From contig CBFIAR010000018.1 in the NCBI GenBank assembly GCA_965660625.1, forward strand, positions 1-64,000: a stretch of DNA of 64,000 nucleotides. The letters are read 5' to 3'. A program made the translations under genes and the position numbers. Below are positions 1 to 8,697 of the stretch, piece by piece. Below the pieces are notes generated by a model. That model was not told the origin of the DNA, ran no database searches, and saw only the letters and a list, made by a program, of their open reading frames with translations. How positions within the stretch are numbered: position 1 is the stretch's first letter; the number at the start of each line of letters is the position of its first letter. The stretch is from Glaciecola sp965660625. Its GTDB lineage: Bacteria > Pseudomonadota > Gammaproteobacteria > Enterobacterales > Alteromonadaceae.

Positions 1-71
1 ATCGTTTTTTGTTGTCGACACTCTTAATGAGTGCCCACACAGATTGTCTTGTTATAAATTGTTAAAGAACA
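1..71 (-). ncRNA. rRNA operon leader with boxA antiterminator
   Basis: Read on the minus strand, this is the conserved gammaproteobacterial rrn leader just upstream of 16S: a boxA-like element TTCTTTAACAAT (complement of 58-69) followed by the CAATCTGTGTGGGCACTC stretch. BoxA loads NusB/S10 for antitermination of rRNA transcription. The 16S gene should start just left of position 1. The boxA match is seen in the sequence; the operon itself is inferred because it is outside the window. Confidence 0.85.
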
Positions 72-139
72 TGCCAGCTTCTTTCTATTTCACTGGCGGC
101 TTGAAAGCGAATTAATGTGCCGTTTCAAGCGGGATGCGT

Positions 140-167
140 ATACTACCTGCATCGATTTTATTGTCAA
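140..167 (-). promoter_or_regulatory. rRNA operon promoter P2
   Basis: On the minus strand there is a perfect -35 TTGACA (complement of 162-167), a 16-bp spacer and a -10 TAGTAT (complement of 140-145). An A/T-rich stretch upstream resembles an UP element. It points into the rrn leader. Spacing and orientation strongly suggest the promoter-proximal one of two tandem rrn promoters. Confidence 0.8.
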
Positions 168-300
168 GCTTTTTTGCAATTTAACTTGAAGTTATTGTTA
201 ACCGAAGTTACTGATAAAACCAATCTAAACCGCACTAAAACTCACTGTCTTCGTGAACCAGCAAACCACTTATTGGCTGCCTCCCTTGTACAGAGCGCGC

Positions 301-328
301 ATTCTACAGAATCAAATAAAGTGTTCAA
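301..328 (-). promoter_or_regulatory. rRNA operon promoter P1
   Basis: The minus strand shows -35 TTGAAC (complement of 323-328), a 16-bp spacer and -10 TAGAAT (complement of 301-306), followed by a GC-rich discriminator GCGCGC. A GC-rich discriminator is the hallmark of stringently controlled, ppGpp-sensitive stable-RNA promoters. An A/T-rich block lies upstream. It is the distal of two tandem promoters. The rest of 330-525 holds a short hairpin and the untranslated region of the next gene. Confidence 0.75.
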
Positions 329-525
329 GTCTTTTTATTAAAAAAAGTGAAAAACATGCCAAACAAGTGATTACTCGTTCTAAATACGAGCAAATCGAAT
401 AAAATTCACGCAATTAACAACAAATATCATGTTGAAGTAATAGTTTACTGGCAAAATTAACTTAAAACCGTCATATTGTATGTGCCTTTTACATAACATT
501 AACAACAATAAGAGAAGGAAAGGTT

Positions 526-1038
526 ATGGTATCCGTTAAAGCGCCACTATTACTCGTGGCTTCAATCATACTAGCTGTGATTGGATTTTTTATCGCAGGT
601 CCAATACTGGGTGAAGGAACAACCAGTATTGCAAAATCAATGTTTTCAGCGGGAGTTCTTCTAAATGCTGTCTTAATCTTTATATTAAGCAGCATGACAA
701 AATCTTCCTCTTCAGTATCGCCAGCATCAGCAAGTAGTAGCACTAGTGCTGCTAGTACTACATCTGCTGACGTTGAATCTGATGAAGACGTTTCTACTCT
801 ATATGTAGGAAATTTGCCTTATCGCGCTAACGAACAAATAGTCAAAGAGCATTTTGAGAAATTTGGTTACGTTAGATCAGTAAGATTAATGAAAGACAAA
901 CGAACTGGAAAACGAAAGGGATTTGGGTTTGTGGAAGTAGCAGCGCAAGAAGCTGATTCAATGATAAAAGAACTAAACGATTCAGAGTTTGAAGAGAGAA
1001 CAATAAAAGTACGGCCCGCTAAGGATAAAGTGGCTTAA
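526..1038 (+). CDS. membrane-anchored RRM RNA-binding protein
   Basis: A 170-residue protein with two hydrophobic N-terminal segments (about 5-27 and 38-56), a Ser/Ala/Thr-rich linker (57-85) and a single RNA-recognition motif (about 91-165). RNP2 is seen as LYVGNLP and RNP1 as KGFGFVEV, so the RNA-contacting aromatic residues are present. The start has a strong ribosome site (GAAGGAAAGG). RRM proteins bind single-stranded RNA; the membrane anchor suggests binding near the inner membrane, which is inference. It stands alone, with the rrn promoters on one side and a terminator after it. The target RNA is unknown. Confidence 0.85.
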   Translation: MVSVKAPLLLVASIILAVIGFFIAGPILGEGTTSIAKSMFSAGVLLNAVLIFILSSMTKSSSSVSPASASSSTSAASTTSADVESDEDVSTLYVGNLPYRANEQIVKEHFEKFGYVRSVRLMKDKRTGKRKGFGFVEVAAQEADSMIKELNDSEFEERTIKVRPAKDKVA

Positions 1039-1061
1039 ATTTATTATTCCTAGAAGTAAAC

Positions 1062-1087
1062 AAAAGCCCGCTACTCAGCGGGCTTTT
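1062..1087. terminator. bidirectional rho-independent terminator
   Basis: Hairpin AAAAGCCCGCT/AGCGGGCTTTT with a short loop and T-runs on both sides. It sits between the convergent RRM and DUF5610-like genes and overlaps the last codons of the latter. Confidence 0.85.
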
Positions 1088-2300
1088 TATTTGTAGGAAG
1101 CTCAGGTTTATCTATGTTCAACCCTTCTAATAGTTTGGCATTAAATGTGTGGAAACGATTGATGGCGGTCAAAATATCTGGCACTTGCACATCCTTCATC
1201 TCATTCACTAAACTGTTTATAATCGAGTTAAAATCTTCTTGAGACCCTAGTTGCTCAGAGGCTTGATTCATCCCATTCAATACTTTATTCAAATATTCAG
1301 CTACGGCTTTAGGCGCTTTCAAATCTGCACTCGGCGTATCTGAATATTGCTGAACCTCACCATACTTTTGAATTTTCTGTGAGCTTTCCACTTTAGTCAG
1401 CTGTAAAGCAAAGCTTTGTAGCTCTTTATTATCGTAACCAATATCAAGTGCTTTTTCGTAAGCTTGTTCTATGTTTCCGCGATAAAACATATTAGCAACG
1501 TCGTCGGCTTGAGCAACCAGATTGCCAATAGCTTTTAGTTCGCCCTCATCAAGCTCGCCTTTCACCTGCATCGAAAAACTGGTTGTTTGTTGGTAAACAA
1601 ATTTACTCTGTGAATTACCGTTGTCTGCAGTAAAGCTCTCCTTAGAAGTGTTTTCTCGCATTCCAAAACTAATTTGAACTTCATCACCGTCTCTTGTGCG
1701 CACAGAAAAATCGCTCAATTCCGCTTTCTGAATCGAAAGAGAATTACTCACTATTGATGTGTTCTTCTCAGTCTTATCAAAAATACTGGTTTCAAGATCC
1801 TTAATTCCATCAAAAATAGACGCTTTACTGTTAGCAATTCCTTCTTTGACTTCATCAGTAACTTTATCGCCTAGTTCATCTTCAGCTAATTTAATGCCTT
1901 TGGAGACACCATACCGAGCTTGTTCAAACAATGAGTTTAGTTTGTCATCAGGTGCACCATCAGACGCAGCCTTTTTAATGACATTACCAACAAAGTTTAA
2001 AACATTGCGCGCTACTTCTTCAAAATCAAACAGTGGTTTTTTAGCCTTCTGGTCGTCATCGTCAGTTTTCGCGCTTACATCGCTTGTTCGCCCTTCAATT
2101 GTCAGGCTTTGACTAATGGACGCGCCAAATACTCGCGCGGCCACCTTTCGGTTATCCGAAATATCTTGATTTGCAAAAGATTGTTGAAGCGCTTTAGCTT
2201 GCTTCAACCCATCTTGCTGCAGTTGCTTGTTTAGCGCTACCTCAGGACGAACCACTTTTGGTTGCTCTGACTGTACAGCCTTAATTTCACCTAAATACAT
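1071..2300 (-). CDS. DUF5610-like hypothetical protein
   Basis: I read 409 residues from the ATG at 2300, which has GAGG eight bases upstream; the open frame runs 18 codons further up without such a site. The protein has no signal peptide or membrane segment, is rich in Asp, Lys, Gln and Ser, and looks largely helical. The central part (KKASDGAPDDKLNSLFEQAR-like region) resembles DUF5610 proteins of Shewanella and Colwellia, which have no known function; this assignment is from memory of the family. It is a single gene, convergent with the RRM gene. Confidence 0.6.
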   Translation of the reverse strand: MYLGEIKAVQSEQPKVVRPEVALNKQLQQDGLKQAKALQQSFANQDISDNRKVAARVFGASISQSLTIEGRTSDVSAKTDDDDQKAKKPLFDFEEVARNVLNFVGNVIKKAASDGAPDDKLNSLFEQARYGVSKGIKLAEDELGDKVTDEVKEGIANSKASIFDGIKDLETSIFDKTEKNTSIVSNSLSIQKAELSDFSVRTRDGDEVQISFGMRENTSKESFTADNGNSQSKFVYQQTTSFSMQVKGELDEGELKAIGNLVAQADDVANMFYRGNIEQAYEKALDIGYDNKELQSFALQLTKVESSQKIQKYGEVQQYSDTPSADLKAPKAVAEYLNKVLNGMNQASEQLGSQEDFNSIINSLVNEMKDVQVPDILTAINRFHTFNAKLLEGLNIDKPELPTNKKPAE

Positions 2301-2422
2301 TTCAAATACCTCTCTATCCTCAACTTCCTTATCGGCACGTAAAAATAAAAGCATTAGCTTTAACTTGGTAATTTTTTAAAAAACTTTACAATTCAGGTTC
2401 TACCATAAATTTAAGGAAATGC

Positions 2423-3547
2423 ATGTCAGTCGATCTTAGCGAAAAATATCAACAGCAACTTGATGAGAAAACGAATAGAGTCAAAGGCTTACTCTCTAGG
2501 TTTTACGAGTCTACCATTGATATTTACGCATCTCAGCCAAGTCATTTTAGAATGAGAGCGGAATTTCGAATTTGGCATGACGGCCCTGATACTTACCACA
2601 TCATGTTTGATAAGGTAAATAAAGAACAATATCGAGTAGACCAATTGGCAGCAGCAAGCGAAGTCATTAATACCGGTATGCAGATAATGTCCGAGGCATT
2701 TGCAGGAAATGAAGTCCTCAGACGGAAGCTATTTCAAGTTGATTATTTAAGCACCTTGACCGAAGAGCTTTTGGTGACCATGATATACCACAAGCAGCTC
2801 GATGAAGAGTGGGAAGCTGAAGTTAAGCAATTAAAAGCCGCCTTTCCCAAACATTTTAAGGTCAATTTTATTGGTCGCTCTAAAAAACAAAAAATCATGC
2901 TAGATAATGACTTTGTTATTGAGCAACTGTCTATAAATGATAGAGCGTATCAATTCAAACAAGTTGAGAACAGCTTTACGCAACCCAACGCAAAAGTAAA
3001 TTGCAGTATGATTGAATGGTCAATGGCGCAAGCTAACGATAAGAGTACAGACCTATTAGAGCTATACTGTGGCTCAGGTAATTTTTCAATCCCATTGGCG
3101 AGTTGCTTCAAACGTGTATTGGCTACAGAAATCTCAAAAACATCCGTTAACGCAGCTCAATTTAATATTGCCGCAAACAAAATTGACAATCTGCATATCG
3201 TGAGACTTTCCAGTGAGGAGTTTGTTGAAGCAATGACGGGCGTCAGAGAATTCCATCGTCTAAAAGACCTTACTTTGAGTGACTATGATTTTTCAACCGT
3301 TTTGGTCGATCCTCCGAGAGCAGGTATCGACGACAAAACCATAGCGCTTATCCAGCGCTTCGATAACATCATCTATATTTCATGCAACCCGATAACGCTA
3401 GCAGACAACTTACAAGAACTCAGCAAAACGCACAAAGTTATGCGCGCAGCGGTGTTTGACCAGTTTCCATTTACTGAACATATTGAAAGTGGGGTTTACT
3501 TAGAACGCCGTAGCGCAATAGAAACTCAAGGAAACAACAGAGAGTGA
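2423..3547 (+). CDS. trmA: tRNA (uracil-5-)-methyltransferase TrmA
   Basis: A 374-residue SAM-dependent enzyme that makes ribothymidine at U54 in the T-loop of tRNAs. The length matches the family (E. coli 366). Visible motifs are the SAM-binding ELYCGSGNFSIPLA near residue 212, VDPPRAGID near 294, the catalytic cysteine in YISCNP near 320, and GVYLERR at the C-terminus, which carries the general-base glutamate. AAGGAAATGC precedes the ATG. It converges on fabR with only 13 bases between. Confidence 0.97.
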   Translation: MSVDLSEKYQQQLDEKTNRVKGLLSRFYESTIDIYASQPSHFRMRAEFRIWHDGPDTYHIMFDKVNKEQYRVDQLAAASEVINTGMQIMSEAFAGNEVLRRKLFQVDYLSTLTEELLVTMIYHKQLDEEWEAEVKQLKAAFPKHFKVNFIGRSKKQKIMLDNDFVIEQLSINDRAYQFKQVENSFTQPNAKVNCSMIEWSMAQANDKSTDLLELYCGSGNFSIPLASCFKRVLATEISKTSVNAAQFNIAANKIDNLHIVRLSSEEFVEAMTGVREFHRLKDLTLSDYDFSTVLVDPPRAGIDDKTIALIQRFDNIIYISCNPITLADNLQELSKTHKVMRAAVFDQFPFTEHIESGVYLERRSAIETQGNNRE

Positions 3548-3560
3548 CTGCTAGCCAGCA

Positions 3561-4160
3561 CTATCGCTGCGAATACTCTAAAGCACCAAGCTGCACAAAG
3601 CGGAGTTGCAGCTTTACTCTTTTAGCTGCTTCAGCTACGGCTGATATATCGGAATCAAGCACTTCAACCCCAGCACTAAACACTAGCTTTACCATTGCTT
3701 CAGCCTGCATCGTTGCGATTGCTCGTGGTAACTTCAACTGTAAAACAATATAGTCGCTGAGCTCTTCAATGAAATGTTGTATTTCCCTGGCAACGGCAGC
3801 TCGAAAAGCGCCAGAGGTCCCAGTCTGTTCGCGCAGTAACAAACGAAAGACGTTTTTATTGTCAGTGATAAACTCCAAAAAAGTATTAACTGAGATATCT
3901 ATGACTCCGCCACCCGCTTCTATTCGTTGCCTAGCCTGACGCATTAATTGGCGTAGAGCTAATCCAGCTTCGTCAACAAGTGTCAAACCTAGGTCATTAA
4001 TATCCGTAAAGTGTCGATAAAAAGAGGTAGGTGCTATTCCAGCTGCACGAGCGACCTCACGCAAACTCATAGCAGATAGACTTTTATCTTCGTCTAATAA
4101 ACTAAAGGCCGCATCTACAATACGTTGTCTTGTTTGAAGTTTCTGTTCTTGTCTATTCAT
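3561..4160 (-). CDS. fabR: fatty-acid biosynthesis repressor FabR (TetR family)
   Basis: A 199-residue TetR-type regulator from the ATG at 4160; a GTG two codons upstream is an alternative start. The N-terminal helix-turn-helix (about 15-60) ends in the typical PTSFYRHF recognition helix, and the LLREQTGTSGAFRAAV region matches FabR ligand domains. FabR represses unsaturated fatty-acid genes when unsaturated acyl-ACP is plentiful. It is divergent from the adjacent desaturase and a FabR-like operator lies between them, which supports the assignment. Confidence 0.9.
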   Translation of the reverse strand: MNRQEQKLQTRQRIVDAAFSLLDEDKSLSAMSLREVARAAGIAPTSFYRHFTDINDLGLTLVDEAGLALRQLMRQARQRIEAGGGVIDISVNTFLEFITDNKNVFRLLLREQTGTSGAFRAAVAREIQHFIEELSDYIVLQLKLPRAIATMQAEAMVKLVFSAGVEVLDSDISAVAEAAKRVKLQLRFVQLGALEYSQR

Positions 4161-4234
4161 ACGCACATAGAATACAACAAAATGTAGTTTTAAGAACTTT
4201 ATTTCTTGCCATATAAGCCAACAAAAGTTAAATT

Positions 4235-4252
4235 TGCGTACAGTTGTAAGCT
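4235..4252. promoter_or_regulatory. FabR operator
   Basis: TGCGTACAGTTGTAAGCT matches the FabR/FabA-box consensus AGCGTACA-N2-TGTACGCT at all but two positions. It lies about 20 bases upstream of the desaturase start, where repressor binding would block transcription, and in the intergenic region shared with fabR. The match is seen; binding is inferred. Confidence 0.7.
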
Positions 4253-4271
4253 GAAGTTATTAAGGCATCTT

Positions 4272-5405
4272 TTGAATAAACCTCCCATCATAATTACCAA
4301 CGTATTAGTTTTTAGTGTTCTGACGCTAATAGCACTGGTAGGGACACCACTGTGGGCACTGAGTTACGGATTCGATTGGGTTGAAATAGCGGCCGCCATT
4401 TTTCTATTTTACTTTACCGGTATGTCCATTACTGCTGGTTATCATCGTCTTTGGTCTCATAAAACCTATAATGCCCATCCGATTGTTCGCTTCATCCTAG
4501 CGGTCGGTGGTGCAATGACCCTGCAGAACAGCATCCTGCATTGGTCCTCTGATCATCGAGTGCACCATAAGCATGTGGATGTTAATGACGCCGACCCATA
4601 CTCAGCGAGTAAAGGCTTTTGGTTTTCACACATCGGTTGGATGCTGCGCGAATATCAAGCCACTCGTTATGCTGACTATAGCAACTGCAAAGATTTGCAA
4701 AAAGATAAGATTGTCATGTGGCAACACAAATATTATTTGCCTATCGTGTTGGTATCAAACTTTGGCATATGTACTCTGCTAGGTTGGTTAAATGGCAGTA
4801 TTTTGGGCATGATTTTACTAGCCGGTGTAACCAGACTCGTGTTAGTTCACCATGTTACATTTTTCATAAATTCACTTGCCCACATATGGGGTTCACGTCC
4901 ATTCACTGACAAAAACTCAGCGCGCGACAACGGTATCCTAGCATTCTTCACATTCGGTGAAGGTTATCATAATTTCCATCATATCTTTGAATATGACTAT
5001 CGAAATGGCGTTAAGTGGTGGCAGTTTGACCCAACGAAGTGGATGATAAAAGGTTTGTCATACGTTGGCTTAACGAACAAGCTAAGAACATGCCCTGAAG
5101 AGCGTATTGAAAAGGCTAAATTAGAAATGCAGCTTAAATATGCGCATGACAAAGCGATAACGCTGCCGAACGCAGAAGAAATTATTGTCAAAATTCAGCA
5201 TGAATACGATGTCTTAATGCATCGTATGGGTGAGTATTATGCAACGAAGAAACGTTTAGTGAATATGAAAAAGAAGAACCTCCAGGCGACATACGAACGC
5301 CTTGAGCTGGACTTTAAATATAAAGAACTAAAACAAACGCTTGCAGTTCAAAAACAAAAGTGGCGAACAATGTATTCTTTCTACTTGGAGCCTCAAACGG
5401 CCTAA
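4272..5405 (+). CDS. membrane fatty-acid (acyl-CoA delta-9 type) desaturase
   Basis: I chose the TTG at 4272 (377 residues) because TAAGG lies six bases upstream and because the longer frame from 4206 would run through the FabR operator. The di-iron histidine boxes are HRLWSH (about 58-63), HRVHH (about 95-99) and HNFHH (about 236). Several membrane segments flank them. The enzyme adds a cis double bond to acyl chains, adjusting membrane fluidity. The last 90 residues form a charged helical, probably coiled-coil tail (KKRLVNMKKKNLQATYERLE). The operator and divergent fabR indicate repression by FabR. Confidence 0.9.
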   Translation: MNKPPIIITNVLVFSVLTLIALVGTPLWALSYGFDWVEIAAAIFLFYFTGMSITAGYHRLWSHKTYNAHPIVRFILAVGGAMTLQNSILHWSSDHRVHHKHVDVNDADPYSASKGFWFSHIGWMLREYQATRYADYSNCKDLQKDKIVMWQHKYYLPIVLVSNFGICTLLGWLNGSILGMILLAGVTRLVLVHHVTFFINSLAHIWGSRPFTDKNSARDNGILAFFTFGEGYHNFHHIFEYDYRNGVKWWQFDPTKWMIKGLSYVGLTNKLRTCPEERIEKAKLEMQLKYAHDKAITLPNAEEIIVKIQHEYDVLMHRMGEYYATKKRLVNMKKKNLQATYERLELDFKYKELKQTLAVQKQKWRTMYSFYLEPQTA

Positions 5406-5422
5406 TTGTTTCACTTAGTGAG

Positions 5423-5447
5423 AAAAGGATGCCACAGCATCCTTTTT
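5423..5447 (+). terminator. terminator of desaturase gene
   Basis: A 10-bp stem AAAAGGATGC/GCATCCTTTT with a four-base loop and trailing T-run, 18 bases after the desaturase stop. Confidence 0.9.
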
Positions 5448-5523
5448 TATTTCTGAATAAGAAAGATACGACTATCTTTAGATATCACTATTGCCCTGCT
5501 CTCAACTCAGAAGTACTGACACA

Positions 5524-5550
5524 AAAAAACCTCCAAAGAGGAGGTTTTTT
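5524..5550. terminator. bidirectional terminator
   Basis: Stem AAAAAACCTCC/GGAGGTTTTTT with a five-base loop. It closes the minus-strand small secreted protein gene and backs up the desaturase terminator. Confidence 0.85.
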
Positions 5551-5565
5551 CTAATTTTTACGCAA

Positions 5566-5862
5566 TTAGTTTTTTGCTAAATACGCATCTCTGTGAGCCA
5601 CAACATCAATTGACATTGTTTTTGGATTAAAAGTCATAGTGGCAATTGCTCTATCACTAACATCACTGGCTTTTTGAAATACAGCTTCTTCAGCTCGCTT
5701 GAAGACTAAATTTGATGCTATTTGCTGGCTCATACATTCACTGTTCATCTCGAACGTGGTTTTATCCATGCAATTAAATAACTTAGCTTCACCGGACTTT
5801 GCGTTCGCAGACATTGCGATAGCAGAAACTGTTATTAACATGATTGCTTTTAAATACTTCAT
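5566..5862 (-). CDS. small secreted hypothetical protein
   Basis: 98 residues with a clear Sec signal peptide (positive MKYLK start, hydrophobic core, SANA cleavage around residue 21). The mature part of about 77 residues has two cysteines (in FNCMDK and SECMSQ), so a periplasmic disulfide is possible. I recognise no family. It is a single gene with its own terminator at 5524-5550. The ribosome site is weak (GAGA). Confidence 0.6.
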   Translation of the reverse strand: MKYLKAIMLITVSAIAMSANAKSGEAKLFNCMDKTTFEMNSECMSQQIASNLVFKRAEEAVFQKASDVSDRAIATMTFNPKTMSIDVVAHRDAYLAKN

Positions 5863-6153
5863 ATCAGTTCTCGGTGAATTAACAGTAAAAGGAGTATATG
5901 CATTGATAACCTAGAGTTCAAGTCAAAACACATAAATATTACAGTAACATTACAGTTAAACGACAAAACGATGAATTATTAGTGTTTTTGAGCTATTAAT
6001 TAAACAATTCGCTCAATTAATTTAAAAGTATGTGGTAGTTAACACTCAAGTTTAAACATGTAAACACCATTTAGGTATAATTAGGCACCATTCTGTCGCA
6101 ACGATGCGATCCTAGATCTGTTTCACTGCACAACTAAGCTATAGGATAGTTTG
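5863..6153. other. intergenic region without a recognised gene
   Basis: About 290 A/T-rich bases between two minus-strand transcription units. It should contain the promoter of the small secreted protein gene. I see no open frame with a ribosome site, no tRNA and no strong repeat. Confidence 0.5.
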
Positions 6154-6184
6154 AAAAAAAACCAGCGTTTGGCGCTGGTTTTTT
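6154..6184 (-). terminator. terminator of the cysJIH operon
   Basis: Stem AAAAAACCAGCG/CGCTGGTTTTTT with a five-base loop, about 60 bases past the cysH stop. Confidence 0.85.
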
Positions 6185-6239
6185 ATTTTTCTTCATATTC
6201 TATTTTAGATACAGATAAAACGCTCAATCCAAGAGTGTT

Positions 6240-6992
6240 TTATATTCCGTCGCCATCACCAAATTCATGTAAACCACATTCACGCTTCAAGCCAAAGAAC
6301 CGGGTATCTTGTTCTGACATGCCATCTTGCAAGGCCATCGATGTGTGCCAATCACCAATCGACACAAATCCTTTTTCCCAAAGAGGGTGATACGGCAATT
6401 GATTTACTTGCATATATTCATGTAGTTGTTTATTCGATTGATCAAGGATTGGATGAAACTTGAATTGCTTGCTCTGCTTTTGCAGTACTTTCAGTTTACC
6501 TCGTGAATCGGATTGATCTCGGCGCAAACCTGCGAACCAAGTTTTGACATCAAGGTCGTCAATTGCGCGTTTCATCGGTTCAACTTTGTTTAACTGATTA
6601 TATTTTTCAATGCCTTCTATGCCCTGCTCCCATAGTTTTCCATGTTGAGCTTCCTGCCAGGCAGCACTTAGCTTGGCAGAATAGACATGCAAGTTTAAGT
6701 GTAAACGGGACGTTATCTCATCAATAAACTGATAGGTCTCTGGAAATAAGTAACCGGTATCAGTAAGTACAACAGGCGTGCCTGGCGCTACTTCGTTTAT
6801 TAAATGAAGCATCACCGCTGATTGCGCACCAAAACTAGAAGACAGCATATGATTACTCGGTAAATTGTCTAACGCCCACTCCACACGTTTTATGACAGGC
6901 ATGCCTTCAAGTGTTTGATTTAACTCAGTAAGAAATTCGCTGTCAATATCTAGTATCCCCTGAGGGTGCAATTGATGTGCTAAATTAGTCAT
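6240..6992 (-). CDS. cysH: PAPS reductase CysH
   Basis: 250 residues from the ATG at 6992 (GGGAC ribosome site; start overlaps the cysI end by 8 bases). It reduces 3'-phosphoadenylyl sulfate to sulfite with thioredoxin, the step before CysJI. Seen are the PP-loop-like SSSFGAQSAV near residue 52, LTDTGYLFPET, and the catalytic KRECGLHE with the single redox cysteine at residue 239, as in E. coli. The extra CC pairs of Fe-S APS reductases are absent, so PAPS rather than APS is the likely substrate. Confidence 0.96.
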   Translation of the reverse strand: MTNLAHQLHPQGILDIDSEFLTELNQTLEGMPVIKRVEWALDNLPSNHMLSSSFGAQSAVMLHLINEVAPGTPVVLTDTGYLFPETYQFIDEITSRLHLNLHVYSAKLSAAWQEAQHGKLWEQGIEGIEKYNQLNKVEPMKRAIDDLDVKTWFAGLRRDQSDSRGKLKVLQKQSKQFKFHPILDQSNKQLHEYMQVNQLPYHPLWEKGFVSIGDWHTSMALQDGMSEQDTRFFGLKRECGLHEFGDGDGI

Positions 6993-8697
6993 AAAAGTCC
7001 CTTGCAGAATCGACAACCGGCGCAATAATACCGGCTCGAATTACGTAATCACCAAATGATTCACTGCTAACTCGTTCTTTGGACCAGCGGCCAATTAATT
7101 CATCTAAATGTCCCATAATTTCTGTGTCGGTGATATTTTCTTTGTACATACGAGGGATTCGGGTTCCTTGGCGGTCCCCCCCGATATGGAAGTTATATTT
7201 GCCAGGGCCTTTCCCCACCAAACCGACTTCCGCCAGCATTGCACGACCACAGCCATTTGGGCAGCCTGTTACCCTATAAATGATACTTTCATCCTGCATA
7301 CCGTGCTTTGCAAGCAAACCTTCAATTTCAGTTACAGCCTCTGGCAGATAACGCTCAGCTTCAGCCATAGCAAGCGGGCATGTTGGCAGCGATACGCAAG
7401 CCATCGAGTCTTTTCGTTGATTAGACACGCTAGCTTCCATCAAGCCATGTTTGACAGCGAGTGCTTCTATACTTGCCTTTTGTTCGAGCCCTACGCCTGC
7501 GACGATAAGGTTTTGGTTAGCCGTCATTCTAAAATCACCTTGATGTATTTTAGCGATTTCTGCACAGCCTGTTTTCAGAGTTTTACCTGGATAATCCAAA
7601 ATACGGCCGTTCTCGATGAACAAGGTTAGGTGATGCTTGCCATCAATTCCTTCAACCCATCCGAATCGATCGCCGCGACTAGTAAACTCATACGTTCTGC
7701 TTGCTGCGAACTTCACGCCAGCACGCTTCTCTACTTCCGCTTTGAAGTTTTCAACACCGACGCGCTCTAATGTGTATTTAGTTTTCGCATTTTTACGATT
7801 AACCCTGTTACCCCAATCGCGCTGTGTTGATAGCACAGCAGCAGCGATATCGAGTGTTTTATCCAACTCAATAAAACCAAAATCATCCGCTTTGCGTGGG
7901 AACGTTGAATGATCACCGTGGGTCATTGCCAAGCCCCCCCCCACGAGGACGTTAAAACCGATAAGCTCACCATTTTCGGCAATTGCAACGAAATTCAGAT
8001 CATTAGCATGCACGTCCACATCGTTTTGAGGCGGTATTACTACGGTTGTTTTAAATTTACGCGGTAAATAATTTTTACCTAGTATTGGTTCATCTTCTTG
8101 GGTTGAATCGACCTTTTCACCGTCTAACCAAATTTCAGCATAGGCATTCGTTTTAGGCAGCAAATGCTCACTGATTTTTGTCGCCCAATCCCAAGCCTGC
8201 TTATGTACTTTTGACTCAATAGGATTAGAGGTACACAGGACGTTGCGATTAACGTCACCGGCCGTGGCGATGGAGTCTATACCTGCTTTATGCAAGGTTT
8301 GGTGCATCAACTTCATGTTTGGTTTGAGAACACCGTGAAACTGAAACGTTTGACGAGTGGTTAAACGAATACTGCCATACATCGTGTAATCGGCCGCGAA
8401 TTTATCAATTACCAACCATTGATGGGGTTGAATAACGCCGCCGGGCAGTCGAGCACGAAGCATTACATTATGCAGAGGCTCTAGTTTTTGTTTTGTTCTT
8501 TCTGCACGAATATCGCGGTCATCCTGTTGATACATTCCATGAAAACGAATAAGTTGGAAGTTATCTGCAGTGAAACCACCAGTAACGTCGTTTTTCAGAT
8601 CGTCAGCAATCGTACCGCGAAGCAAATGGCTTTGCCCTTTCATTCGCTCGTTATCAGCAAGTTTACCTTCAACTTTAAATTTGTTGTCGTCGCTCAT
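6985..8697 (-). CDS. cysI: sulfite reductase hemoprotein subunit CysI
   Basis: 570 residues, the same length as E. coli CysI. It reduces sulfite to sulfide by six electrons using siroheme and a 4Fe-4S cluster. The four cluster/siroheme cysteines are in CVSLPTC (434, 440) and CPNGC (479, 483). The start overlaps the cysJ stop in TAATG, indicating translational coupling. Oddity: the invariant VGGGLAMTHGD motif is encoded with a run of nine G (complement of 7934-7942), a frameshift-prone tract inside the gene. Confidence 0.98.
   Translation of the reverse strand: MSDDNKFKVEGKLADNERMKGQSHLLRGTIADDLKNDVTGGFTADNFQLIRFHGMYQQDDRDIRAERTKQKLEPLHNVMLRARLPGGVIQPHQWLVIDKFAADYTMYGSIRLTTRQTFQFHGVLKPNMKLMHQTLHKAGIDSIATAGDVNRNVLCTSNPIESKVHKQAWDWATKISEHLLPKTNAYAEIWLDGEKVDSTQEDEPILGKNYLPRKFKTTVVIPPQNDVDVHANDLNFVAIAENGELIGFNVLVGGGLAMTHGDHSTFPRKADDFGFIELDKTLDIAAAVLSTQRDWGNRVNRKNAKTKYTLERVGVENFKAEVEKRAGVKFAASRTYEFTSRGDRFGWVEGIDGKHHLTLFIENGRILDYPGKTLKTGCAEIAKIHQGDFRMTANQNLIVAGVGLEQKASIEALAVKHGLMEASVSNQRKDSMACVSLPTCPLAMAEAERYLPEAVTEIEGLLAKHGMQDESIIYRVTGCPNGCGRAMLAEVGLVGKGPGKYNFHIGGDRQGTRIPRMYKENITDTEIMGHLDELIGRWSKERVSSESFGDYVIRAGIIAPVVDSARDFYD

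Noticed and set aside
117..341. 74-codon plus-strand open frame
   Set aside because: It covers both minus-strand rrn promoters and has no ribosome site or family resemblance.
489..743. 84-codon minus-strand frame opposite the RRM gene
   Set aside because: Antisense shadow of a well-supported gene; no ribosome site.
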